NCBI RefSeq assembly: GCF_019024325.1
Contig: NZ_JAFNJS010000007.1
Span: 124,001 to 188,000 of the forward strand
Direction: 5' to 3'
DNA length: 64,000 nucleotides
Source: Falsiroseomonas tokyonensis
Lineage (GTDB): Bacteria; Pseudomonadota; Alphaproteobacteria; Acetobacterales; Acetobacteraceae
Part shown: piece by piece, positions 52,461 to 64,000 of the stretch
Position numbering within the stretch: position 1 is the first letter of the stretch
Layout: every line of letters begins with the position of its first letter
Position numbers and translations under genes: made by a program
The notes under the pieces: model-generated
What the model was told of the DNA's origin: nothing
Seen by the model: the letters and a program-made list of their open reading frames with translations, nothing else
The model's database searches: none

Positions 52461-53579
52461 CTACCAGGCCGGCGAGAGGCGGGGGTCGGCCGGCAGCGCC
52501 TGGCGCCGCGGCGGCAGGAAGTACAGCCGCGCGAAGCTGGCCGCCGCCGCCACCGAGAGCGCGGCCCGCTTCACGCCACCGACCACGCCGCCCTGCGCCT
52601 TGGCCGCCGCGATGCCGTCGCCGATCTTGCGCAGCCGCTCCAGCCCCCGCAGGAAGCTCGGATTGTCCACATCCAGCGTGGCCGGGAAGACCTGGCGGCA
52701 GATCTCCTCGGTGATCCGGAAAACCTTCATGTCGTAGTCGGTCGGCGTCATGCCGAGCGCCTTGTGGAATTCCGGCCGCGCATGGTCTCGCACATACATC
52801 GTGGCGAAAACCGCGAGCTGGAAGAAGCGAACCCAGTAGACATTGGCGCCCGATAGCAGATGCGGGTTCGCGCGCATCAGCAAGGCGAAGGCCTCGCCAT
52901 GGCGGAACTCGTCGTTGCACCAGTTCTCGAACCACTTGAAGATCGGGTGGAAGCGCAGTTCTGGATGCCGCTCGAACTGGCGGAAGATGGTGATGTAGCG
53001 CGCGTAGCCGATCTTCTCGCTGAGATAGGTGGCGTAGAAGATGAACTTCGGCTGGAAGTAGTGGTACTTCTTCGCCTTGGTCAGGAAGCCGAGGTCGACG
53101 CCGACGCCCACATCCTTCAGCGCATCGTTGATGAAGCCCGCATGCCGGCTTTCATCCCGCGCCATGACGCTGAAGATGTCCTTCATGTCCGGATTGGTGA
53201 CGCGCTTCTTGATCTCGGCATAGAGCACGCAGCCGGAGAATTCGGCGGTGACGGAGCTGACCAGGAATTCCAGCAGCTCCTTCTGCAGCGGCTCCGGCAG
53301 CGCCTTGATGTCGAATTCGTCGAATTCGCTGGTGCGGGTGAAATGGCCCTTGTTCGGATCGGCATGGAATTCCGCCATCATCGCATCCCATTGCGCCCGC
53401 ACGGGCTCGATGCTGATGCGGTCCATCGCCGCGAAATCGGTGGTGTAGAAGCGGGGCGAAAGCACCGTTTCGGTCAGCGCCATCTTGGTGGCGACGCCAT
53501 CGGCATCCGGCCGCCCGCCCGGCGTCATGCCCGGCGCAGGCTCGGCCACGACCGGCCCATCCAGGATCAGGCGTTCCAT
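52461..53579 (-). CDS. acsF: Aerobic Mg-protoporphyrin IX monomethyl ester oxidative cyclase
   Basis: A 372-residue di-iron enzyme that forms ring E with oxygen. Iron ligands are visible in the first helix ([13 protein letters not shown]), DESRHAGF and [13 protein letters not shown] 53579 has GGAGG six bases upstream and overlaps the preceding gene by 13 bases; the first 35 residues are variable. Its presence, with no bchE in the window, says that pigment synthesis works in air. Confidence 0.95.
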   Translation of the reverse strand: MERLILDGPVVAEPAPGMTPGGRPDADGVATKMALTETVLSPRFYTTDFAAMDRISIEPVRAQWDAMMAEFHADPNKGHFTRTSEFDEFDIKALPEPLQKELLEFLVSSVTAEFSGCVLYAEIKKRVTNPDMKDIFSVMARDESRHAGFINDALKDVGVGVDLGFLTKAKKYHYFQPKFIFYATYLSEKIGYARYITIFRQFERHPELRFHPIFKWFENWCNDEFRHGEAFALLMRANPHLLSGANVYWVRFFQLAVFATMYVRDHARPEFHKALGMTPTDYDMKVFRITEEICRQVFPATLDVDNPSFLRGLERLRKIGDGIAAAKAQGGVVGGVKRAALSVAAAASFARLYFLPPRRQALPADPRLSPAW

Positions 53580-53899
53580 GCGACGGCCTCCTTCGGCTCG
53601 AACCCGCAATGGTACAGCTCGGTCAGTTCGAAGATCGCGACCCATTGGGTCCAGAAGCGCGTCAGCGGCCCGGCGCGCAGCACCGTCGCCCGTGTCTCGA
53701 AGGTCATGCGCTCGCCGAAGGCGACATGGTCCGGCGTGCCGTGCACGATGACCTGGTCGCCGGGGCGCAGGAACACGCCCTCCGGTACGGCATAGGCATG
53801 GAAGCTGTCCGCCGTTCTCTCGATATCCACCGTGCAGGGCACTTCGAGGGTTTCACCCCCACCGAAGATCGCCCGGCCCACTCCCCAGCGGCCGTTCAT
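53567..53899 (-). CDS. Conserved-position small protein between puhC and acsF
   Basis: A 110-residue soluble protein. It looks like a small beta barrel: [22 protein letters not shown], then [14 protein letters not shown], and a C-terminal [29 protein letters not shown] lies eight bases before the ATG, inside the last puhC codons. A gene of this kind often sits at this place in purple photosynthesis clusters, from memory; I know no function. Tight coupling to puhC and acsF suggests a role in complex assembly or the cyclase step. Confidence 0.8.
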   Translation of the reverse strand: MNGRWGVGRAIFGGGETLEVPCTVDIERTADSFHAYAVPEGVFLRPGDQVIVHGTPDHVAFGERMTFETRATVLRAGPLTRFWTQWVAIFELTELYHCGFEPKEAVAWNA

Positions 53900-53904
53900 C
53901 TTGG

Positions 53905-54351
53905 TTACTCCTTGGTTGCCAACAGACGCACAAACGCCTCCGCATTGGTCTGGCCGAAGCCGGTCAGGTCGAGCTTGCGCCCGGTGGCCTGGTCTTCCAG
54001 CGTGACCTGGCCAGTGTGCCACGCCGTGAGCCGGAACGGTATCGCGGATCCGATGTCCTCGCGTTTCCTCTCCCGCACCAGGCTGCGCACCGTGCCGCGC
54101 ACGAAGCCGCCCTCGCCGGGCTGCAGCACCGCCACCTGCTGGCCGCTGCGGGCTTCCGTGATCACCACGCCGCCATCGGCCCGGTCGCCGAAGAACAGGT
54201 CCCGCTGTGCCACCGCCACCGGCACCACGCCATCTCGCGCGCTCGGCAGCAGGGGTGTCGCCAGCACCAGCGCCAGCACGCCGGCGATCAGGCTGCCGCA
54301 GACGAGCGCCGGACGGCGCAGGATGGGGTGGGTCTCGATGGTTTGCGACAT
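53905..54351 (-). CDS. puhC: Photosynthetic complex assembly protein PuhC
   Basis: A 148-residue protein with one N-terminal transmembrane helix (LVCGSLIAGVLALVLATPLL) and a periplasmic domain. It has the PuhC-type DLFFGDRADGGVVITEA and LDLTGFGQTNAEAFVRLL segments. PuhC aids reaction-centre/LH1 assembly. GGAGG is close before ATG 54351. Confidence 0.9.
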   Translation of the reverse strand: MSQTIETHPILRRPALVCGSLIAGVLALVLATPLLPSARDGVVPVAVAQRDLFFGDRADGGVVITEARSGQQVAVLQPGEGGFVRGTVRSLVRERKREDIGSAIPFRLTAWHTGQVTLEDQATGRKLDLTGFGQTNAEAFVRLLATKE

Positions 54352-54368
54352 GATCTCCTCCCTCTCCT

Positions 54369-55034
54369 TCAGGCCATGGCCTCGGCCGGGCCAGGCTTGC
54401 GCGCCTCGCCTGCCACCGCGATCGCCGGCACGGGGGCGGAGGCCGCGGCCGCCAGCGCGCGGGACAGCACCTGCCCCGCCGCGTCCGCATCCTTCAGCGC
54501 CCGCAACATGGGTTGGGGGCGCGAGATGCGGAAGGGCCGGATATGCGGCCACAGCGCCAGCCAGGAGACGCGATGCGGCTTGGCCAGGCTGACCAGCAGG
54601 TCGCCCGTGCCATCCGCATGCTTCGCCACACCCGCCTCGTCGATCAGCGCGAAGGGAATGTTGATGGTCATCGGCAGCGCCACGCCGACGCGCATGACGA
54701 TGCGCCGCGTGGTGATGGTGTAGAGCGTGGTGCGGGCCGAAAGCCCGGCGAAGAGCAGCAGCAGCGCCACCGGCACCACGCCGATCAGCACCAGCAGGGT
54801 GCCCTCGGCCAGCGCCTCCATCGCGCCGGCGCCGCCCGCGGTCAGGTCCGCCACGCGCAGTGCGGCCATCAGCACGAAGTAGATGGCGATGCCGCGGACG
54901 AAAAGCGCGCGCCGCGCGATGCCGCGCCATTCCGGCGCACCCTGCCAGAGGATGCTCTCCCCCTTCGGCAGCGGGCCGGGCAGGCCGGGGATCGGTTCCC
55001 CGTCATGCTCGGCGATATCCGGATGGCGGGTCAC
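54369..55034 (-). CDS. puhB: Photosynthetic complex assembly protein PuhB
   Basis: A 221-residue membrane protein with two helices in the first half (about 45-65 and 75-100) and a PH-like cytoplasmic domain (TLYTITTRRIVMRVGVALPMTINIPF). The ending is Ala/Pro-rich. PuhB is a reaction-centre assembly factor. Its start overlaps the puhA stop as ATGA. Confidence 0.92.
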   Translation of the reverse strand: MTRHPDIAEHDGEPIPGLPGPLPKGESILWQGAPEWRGIARRALFVRGIAIYFVLMAALRVADLTAGGAGAMEALAEGTLLVLIGVVPVALLLLFAGLSARTTLYTITTRRIVMRVGVALPMTINIPFALIDEAGVAKHADGTGDLLVSLAKPHRVSWLALWPHIRPFRISRPQPMLRALKDADAAGQVLSRALAAAASAPVPAIAVAGEARKPGPAEAMA

Positions 55035-55807
55035 AGCAGGGCCTCGCTGCGCTCGGGCGTCGCGTAGAAATGCCCGCCGCCGAAATAGGCCGCGACCTTG
55101 TCCTCCTCCAGCAGCGTGATCTGCTCCGGCTGCGCGATGGCCGGCGCTGCGGCGAGCTGGGCGGCGGTGACGGAGATGACGCGCACCGTGCCGGCCGAAT
55201 TGATGGTGGCGAGGAACATCGGCACCAGCACGCGCCGCGCCGCGCCGGTCGCCTCGACCTCGAGGTAGCGCAGGATCATCTCAGACCGGTCGACCCAGAG
55301 GTCCACCACCACGCCGGCGATCTTACCATCCAGCGTCACCACCGGCTTGCCACGCGGGTCGGGGTCCGTCTCGCCGATGCTGAAGCCGGGTGCGGCGCGC
55401 AGCGGGACGATCTTCGGCAGATCGTCGTCGAAGGCCAGGTCCGGCACATCCGCGCGTTCCGCATAGGCGGCGGGGCCGACGCCATCGCGCATCGCATCGC
55501 CGGTCGGGATCAGTGGCGCGCCCGGATAGCCATCGGCCGGCACGACGAGGCCAGTCAGGTCGCGTTCCCGCCGCGACGCCGCGTGGTGGTCCTCATGCTT
55601 CAGCTTGAAGACCTTCAGCCGCGGCACGCCGGGAAAGCCCTCGATCGGCACGCGCAGCGGATGATCCGGCCGATCGGATATCAGCGGATAGCCCTCGCGC
55701 TTGCCCTCCCGGTGCAGCCAGAGGCACAGGATAAAAAAGAAGGCGAAGAAGGCGTAGAGCAGCCCCGCCGCCAGATCCATCTGAACGAATTGGTGTGCGC
55801 CGGGCAT
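55031..55807 (-). CDS. puhA: Photosynthetic reaction centre H subunit
   Basis: A 258-residue protein: one transmembrane helix near the N-terminus (LAAGLLYAFFAFFFILCLWL), then a large cytoplasmic beta domain with KVVVTLDG-like GKPVVTLDGKIAGVVVDLWVDR and RYLEVE. H caps the L/M core and shapes proton entry to the secondary quinone. It follows lhaA by 24 bp and leads the puhABC set. Confidence 0.96.
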   Translation of the reverse strand: MPGAHQFVQMDLAAGLLYAFFAFFFILCLWLHREGKREGYPLISDRPDHPLRVPIEGFPGVPRLKVFKLKHEDHHAASRRERDLTGLVVPADGYPGAPLIPTGDAMRDGVGPAAYAERADVPDLAFDDDLPKIVPLRAAPGFSIGETDPDPRGKPVVTLDGKIAGVVVDLWVDRSEMILRYLEVEATGAARRVLVPMFLATINSAGTVRVISVTAAQLAAAPAIAQPEQITLLEEDKVAAYFGGGHFYATPERSEALL

Positions 55808-55831
55808 GGATGGGCCTCCGCTTCCTGAGTG

Positions 55832-57262
55832 TCAGATCTGCGCCGCACCGGCCAGGCCGGTGGCGGGACGCGTTTGGGGAATGCCGCGCTTGCGGACCAG
55901 CGGCCCGACCACGGCGAGGGTGACGAAGAGCAGCGCGATCTCGATGAGGTAGATGCTGACATAGCCGGTGGCGGCCTGCGCCAGACCCTCCCCCAGCGCG
56001 CCGGACAGCGCGAGCGAGGAAATCACGTCCCGCAACACGCCGCCCAATGCGATGGCGCCACCCGCGGCGGTGGCCTGCACCGCGCCCCAGACGCCGAGCG
56101 CCAGCCCCGCCTGGTCCGGCGGTGCGGCCGCCATGCAGGCGGTCAGCGTCGCATGGCCGAAGAGGCCGGCGCCGAAGCCGATCAGCGCCACACCGATGGC
56201 GAATAGCGCGCCGAGTCCGACGGCGCCGGAGAAGATGATGAGCGTGAAGCCCGCAATGCCGAACAGCCCGCCCAGCGCCGCCACCTGGTGCGCATCCGCG
56301 CCCTGCCCCAGTCGCCGCGCCGCGCGCAGAAAGCCCAGCACCGCACCACCCGCGAGCAGCGCCGAGAGCGCGGTGGTCGCGCCCACCGAAAGCCCGAGGA
56401 TCTGGCCGCCATAGGGCTCCAGCAGCACGTCCTGCATGGCGAAGCCCGCCGTGCCGAGCCCGGCGCCGAGCAGGCGGCGGTTCCAGGGCCCGGATTGGCG
56501 CAGCGCGCGGAAGGCTTCGAAGAAGGTCGGCTCATGCTCCGCGGTCCGCGCGGTACGGGACGGGTCGCGCACTTCCTGCTGCCAGGCCGCGACCAGGTTC
56601 AGCACCAGCGTCAGCGCCGCCGCGCCCTGCACCACCTGGATCAACCGCAGCTGGGAGAAATCCGCCAGCAGCGCGCCGAAGACCAGCGCCGCCAACACCA
56701 TGCCCACAAGCTGCATGGCCGAGAGCATGGCCACCACATTCGGCTGCTGGTCGCGCGGCGTCAGATCGGTCGCGAGCGCCAGACCCACCGTCTGCACCAT
56801 ATGCATGCCAAAGCCGGTCATCAGGAAGGCAATGGCCGCGGCCAGCTGCCCGGTCCAGGGCTCCGCCCAGGTATCGCCGGACAGCACCAGCAGCGCGAAG
56901 GGCATCATCGCCAGGCCGCCGAACTGGATGATGGTGCCAAGCCACAGATAGGGCACGCGCTTCCAGCCGAGCACGGATTTGTAGGTGTCCGACTTGAAGC
57001 CGATCAGCGCGCGCAGCGGCGCGAAGACCAGCGGCAGCGCCACCATGGTGGCGACCAGCCAGGCCGGCACCTTAAGCTCCACGATCATCACGCGGTTCAG
57101 CGTGCCCACCAGCAGCACCGCCGCCATGCCACAGGAGATCTGGAACAGCGACAGCCGCAGCAGCCGCGCCATCGGCAGGCGCTCCGAGGTCGCCGCGGCG
57201 AAGGGCAGCAGATGCGGCCCCACGCTCTGCCACATCCGGATGATCCTGCCGGGGCGCTTCAT
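55832..57262 (-). CDS. lhaA: LH1 assembly / BCh1-type transporter LhaA (PucC family)
   Basis: A 476-residue protein with about twelve helices of the PucC/LhaA branch of the major facilitator superfamily. Seen: LFQISCGMAAVLLVGTLNRVMIVEL, RALIGFKSDTYKSVLGWKRVPYLW and FGMHMVQTVGLALATDL. LhaA helps to deliver pigment to LH1. It lies between bchM and puhA, the usual place. Overlaps bchM by four bases. Confidence 0.92.
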   Translation of the reverse strand: MKRPGRIIRMWQSVGPHLLPFAAATSERLPMARLLRLSLFQISCGMAAVLLVGTLNRVMIVELKVPAWLVATMVALPLVFAPLRALIGFKSDTYKSVLGWKRVPYLWLGTIIQFGGLAMMPFALLVLSGDTWAEPWTGQLAAAIAFLMTGFGMHMVQTVGLALATDLTPRDQQPNVVAMLSAMQLVGMVLAALVFGALLADFSQLRLIQVVQGAAALTLVLNLVAAWQQEVRDPSRTARTAEHEPTFFEAFRALRQSGPWNRRLLGAGLGTAGFAMQDVLLEPYGGQILGLSVGATTALSALLAGGAVLGFLRAARRLGQGADAHQVAALGGLFGIAGFTLIIFSGAVGLGALFAIGVALIGFGAGLFGHATLTACMAAAPPDQAGLALGVWGAVQATAAGGAIALGGVLRDVISSLALSGALGEGLAQAATGYVSIYLIEIALLFVTLAVVGPLVRKRGIPQTRPATGLAGAAQI

Positions 57263-57959
57263 CGCCGCACGAGCTCCAGCGCCTGGGAGGTATAGAAGCC
57301 GCTGGCCACGCGATGCGTGCGCACCGGATGCCAGCCGGCCATGGCGGGATCGCCCGTGACCAGCCGCCGCAGCGTCGCCTCCGCCACCGGCACGATGGCG
57401 GGCGAGCGATCGCCGCGCGGCACCAGGCGGCCCACCGTCAGGAAAGCCATCAGGAAGGCGCTACGCGGCGCGAAGGTGAAGAGGATGCTGCGCTGCGTCC
57501 GCGCCGAAAGCCCCGCCAGTGCGCGCTGCACATCGGCGGGCTTGTAATGGATCAGGCAATCCATGCCGACCACATGGTCGAACTGGCCGAAGGCGGGGTC
57601 CAGCATGTCGCCGACATGGAAGCTGACGGAGCCCGTGCCGTGATGCCCCGCCGCGCGGTCCTGCGCCAGGGCGATCAGCGTGGGCGAGATGTCCACCGCC
57701 ACCACCTCCGCCCCGCGCCGCGCGGCTTCCACCGCCAGCGCGCCGGTGCCGCAGCCGGCATCCAGCACGCGCTTGCCGCGCAGATCCGGCGGCAGCCAGG
57801 ACAGCAGTTTCGCCCGCATCGCATCACGGCCGGCGCGCACCGTGGCGCGAATGCCGCTGACCGGCGCGTCCGAGGTCAGGCGTTCCCAGGCCTTCGCGGC
57901 CGTGCGGTCGAAATAGGTCTCGAGTTCGCCGCGGCGGGTGGCGTAGCTGGCGGTGGGCA

Positions 57960-57960
<1 letters not shown>
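57259..57960 (-). CDS. bchM: Mg-protoporphyrin IX methyltransferase
   Basis: A 233-residue SAM enzyme that methylates the C-13 propionate of Mg-protoporphyrin. Motif I is VLDAGCGTGALAVEAA, and YFDRTAAKAWERLTSDAPVS near the start is typical of BchM. Its ATG overlaps the bchL stop as TGATG. Product goes to AcsF encoded downstream. Confidence 0.95.
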
Positions 57961-62470
<4,510 letters not shown>

Positions 62471-62503
62471 AAGGCCCTCCGGTCCGGCGGCGAGAGGAAT
62501 GTC

Positions 62504-64000
62504 TCACCGCGAAAAATGCGCCTTCGCGTCGTAGAGCGTCTCGATCGTGATGGTCCCGATGCCACGTTCCTGCGCGAAGCGTTCGGTATTGCGCCGGGCC
62601 TTGCCGCGGACGAAAAAGGGAATCTTCTTCAACTCCTTCTCCGCATCGGGGACCCAGGACAGCAAAGGGGCGCCCGCGGCGGAGTGGGGAGTCTCCGCCG
62701 CGGGCACGGGCATGGGCTGCGCGGCGGGCGCGGCCTCTTTGCCCGACTGTGACGGGGCGCCGTGGCCAAGGTGGCTGGGCTGCACGCCGTCGTTGAACTC
62801 GAAATCCTCGCGGAACATCCCAAGCAGATGTTCCTCCAACCCCATCATCAGGGGATGCACCCAGGTGTCGAACAGCACGTTCGCACCTTCGAGACCCATC
62901 TGCGGCGAATGCCGCGCCGGGAAGTCCTGCACATGCACCGGGGCGGAAATCACCGCGCAGGGCACGCCAAGGCGCTTGGCCACATGGCGTTCCATCTGCG
63001 TGCCCAGCACCAGCTCCGGCTGCAGCGCCGTGATCTGCGCCTCGACCTCCAGGTAGTCGTCGGTCACCAGCGGCTCCACGCCATAGAGCGCGGCGGCGGA
63101 GCGGATTTCGCGGCCGAATTCGCGCGAATAGCTGCCGAGGCCGACCACGGTGAAGCCGAGTTCCTGCTGCGCGACCCGCGCCGCGGCGATGGCATGCGTC
63201 GCATCGCCGAAGATGAAGACGCGCTTGCCGGTCAGGTAGGTGCTGTCGACGGAGCGCGAGTACCAGGGCAGGCGCAGCGTGCCTTCGGCGGTGGTGGCCG
63301 GCACGCCGGCAAGCTTCGCAACCTCCCGCACGAAATCGCGCGTGGCGCCGACGCCGATCGGCACCACCGTGGTGCAGGGCTGGCCGAAGCTGCGGCGCAG
63401 CCAGGCGGCCGCCTGGCCGGCGACTTCCGGGTAGAGCACCACGTTGAAATCGGCCTCGCCCAGCGTGGCGAGATCGGCGGGCGTCGCACCCATCGGCGCG
63501 ATCACATGCGTCTCGATGCCCAGCGCGGCCAGCAGCCGCTCCACCTCCGGCACGTCGTCGCGGTGACGGAAGCCGAGCGCGGTGGGGCCGAGGATATTGC
63601 AGCGGGGCGTCGCGTTCTTCGTGCGCTGCGTGCCGGGCGGCGGCACATGCGGGCCGGCGCAGGCGCGCACCAGCTGGTAGAAGGTCTCCGACGCGCCCCA
63701 GTTTTCCTTGCGCTGATAGGCGGGCAGTTCCAGCGGCACCACGGGGATCGGCAGGCCCAACGTCTTGGCCAGGCCACCGGGATCGTCCTGAATCAGCTCT
63801 GCCGTGCAGCTTGCGCCGACCAGCATCGCCTGCGGGCGGAAGCGTTCATAGGCATCCAGCACCGATTCGCGAAACAGATTGGCCGTATCGCCGCCGAGGT
63901 CGCGCGCCTGGAAGGTGGTGTAGGTGACCGGCGGACGCTTGGCGCGGCGCTCGATCATGGTGAAGAGCAGGTCGGCGTAGGTATCGCCCTGCGGCGCGTG
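62504..64000 (-). CDS. bchB: Light-independent protochlorophyllide reductase subunit B (N-terminus beyond window)
   Basis: The gene runs off the right edge: the first visible codons read [19 protein letters not shown], which matches about residue 31 onward of known BchB, so about 30 residues are missing. The aspartate in this stretch is the unusual cluster ligand (Asp36 in R. capsulatus). Other features are [18 protein letters not shown] and a C-terminal DVP/BchB domain ([20 protein letters not shown]). With BchN it forms the catalytic part of the dark reductase. A Pro/Ala-rich linker (about 50 codons before that domain) is longer than in Rhodobacter, from memory. Confidence 0.96.
   Translation of the reverse strand, partial: HAPQGDTYADLLFTMIERRAKRPPVTYTTFQARDLGGDTANLFRESVLDAYERFRPQAMLVGASCTAELIQDDPGGLAKTLGLPIPVVPLELPAYQRKENWGASETFYQLVRACAGPHVPPPGTQRTKNATPRCNILGPTALGFRHRDDVPEVERLLAALGIETHVIAPMGATPADLATLGEADFNVVLYPEVAGQAAAWLRRSFGQPCTTVVPIGVGATRDFVREVAKLAGVPATTAEGTLRLPWYSRSVDSTYLTGKRVFIFGDATHAIAAARVAQQELGFTVVGLGSYSREFGREIRSAAALYGVEPLVTDDYLEVEAQITALQPELVLGTQMERHVAKRLGVPCAVISAPVHVQDFPARHSPQMGLEGANVLFDTWVHPLMMGLEEHLLGMFREDFEFNDGVQPSHLGHGAPSQSGKEAAPAAQPMPVPAAETPHSAAGAPLLSWVPDAEKELKKIPFFVRGKARRNTERFAQERGIGTITIETLYDAKAHFSR

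Overview
This 64 kb, high-GC window comes from a purple, bacteriochlorophyll-a-making alphaproteobacterium. The gene order (crtEF-bchCXYZ-pufBALMC, bchHLM-lhaA-puhABC), the oxygen-dependent cyclase AcsF, a 5-aminolevulinate synthase embedded among the photosynthesis genes, and a tetraheme PufC without PufX fit an aerobic anoxygenic phototroph. The family Acetobacteraceae (Roseomonas-like) is my best guess, but that is inference: there is no rRNA or tRNA gene in the window to confirm it.

Layout. (1) About 1-4.9 kb, minus strand: an acyl-CoA catabolic cluster (ADP-forming acyl-CoA synthetase, MaoC hydratase, 3-oxoacid CoA-transferase A and B, enoyl-CoA hydratase cut by the window edge), with an array of hairpins between the two transferase subunits. 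(2) About 5.2-9.2 kb: small envelope genes, a NeuD-type acyltransferase, a lytic transglycosylase lipoprotein with a SPOR domain, and a glycine-zipper lipoprotein. (3) About 9.3-27.1 kb: a surface-polysaccharide locus with an ABC-2 exporter, large glycosyltransferases, three sugar-nucleotide SDR enzymes, three methyltransferases and a full set for GDP-D-glycero-D-manno-heptose (GmhA, HddA and an HddC-GmhB fusion). (4) About 27.1-64 kb: the photosynthesis gene cluster, continuing past the right edge inside bchB.

Inside the photosynthesis cluster there are two long minus-strand runs. The right-hand run is bchB-bchH-bchL-bchM-lhaA-puhA-puhB-puhC-orf110-acsF-puhE-hemA-bchI-bchD-bchO-crtB, nearly all with overlapping or touching stops and starts. 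It carries tetrapyrrole entry (HemA), Mg insertion (BchHID), methylation (BchM), ring closure (AcsF), part of the dark protochlorophyllide reductase (BchL, BchB) and the reaction-centre H subunit with its assembly factors. The left-hand run is crtE-crtF-bchC-bchX-bchY-bchZ-(small ORF)-pufB-pufA-pufL-pufM-pufC, followed by yqaA-like-crtI. It carries carotenoid steps, the chlorophyllide a reductase and the LH1/reaction-centre polypeptides. crtD lies on the plus strand just after a DUF2306-like membrane gene; next to it is a divergent cytochrome P450/ATP-grasp pair.

Regulation is readable in places. Tandem TGT-N12-ACA palindromes (PpsR/CrtJ type) with exactly 8 bp between them sit in front of bchC, and a similar pair with one imperfect half-site lies in front of crtE. 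A weaker pair lies between the P450 and crtD-side genes. The pufA-pufL gap holds two strong RNA hairpins. No ppsR, bchE, bchF, bchN, bchG, bchP, crtC or LH2 genes are inside the window; some are probably beyond its edges.
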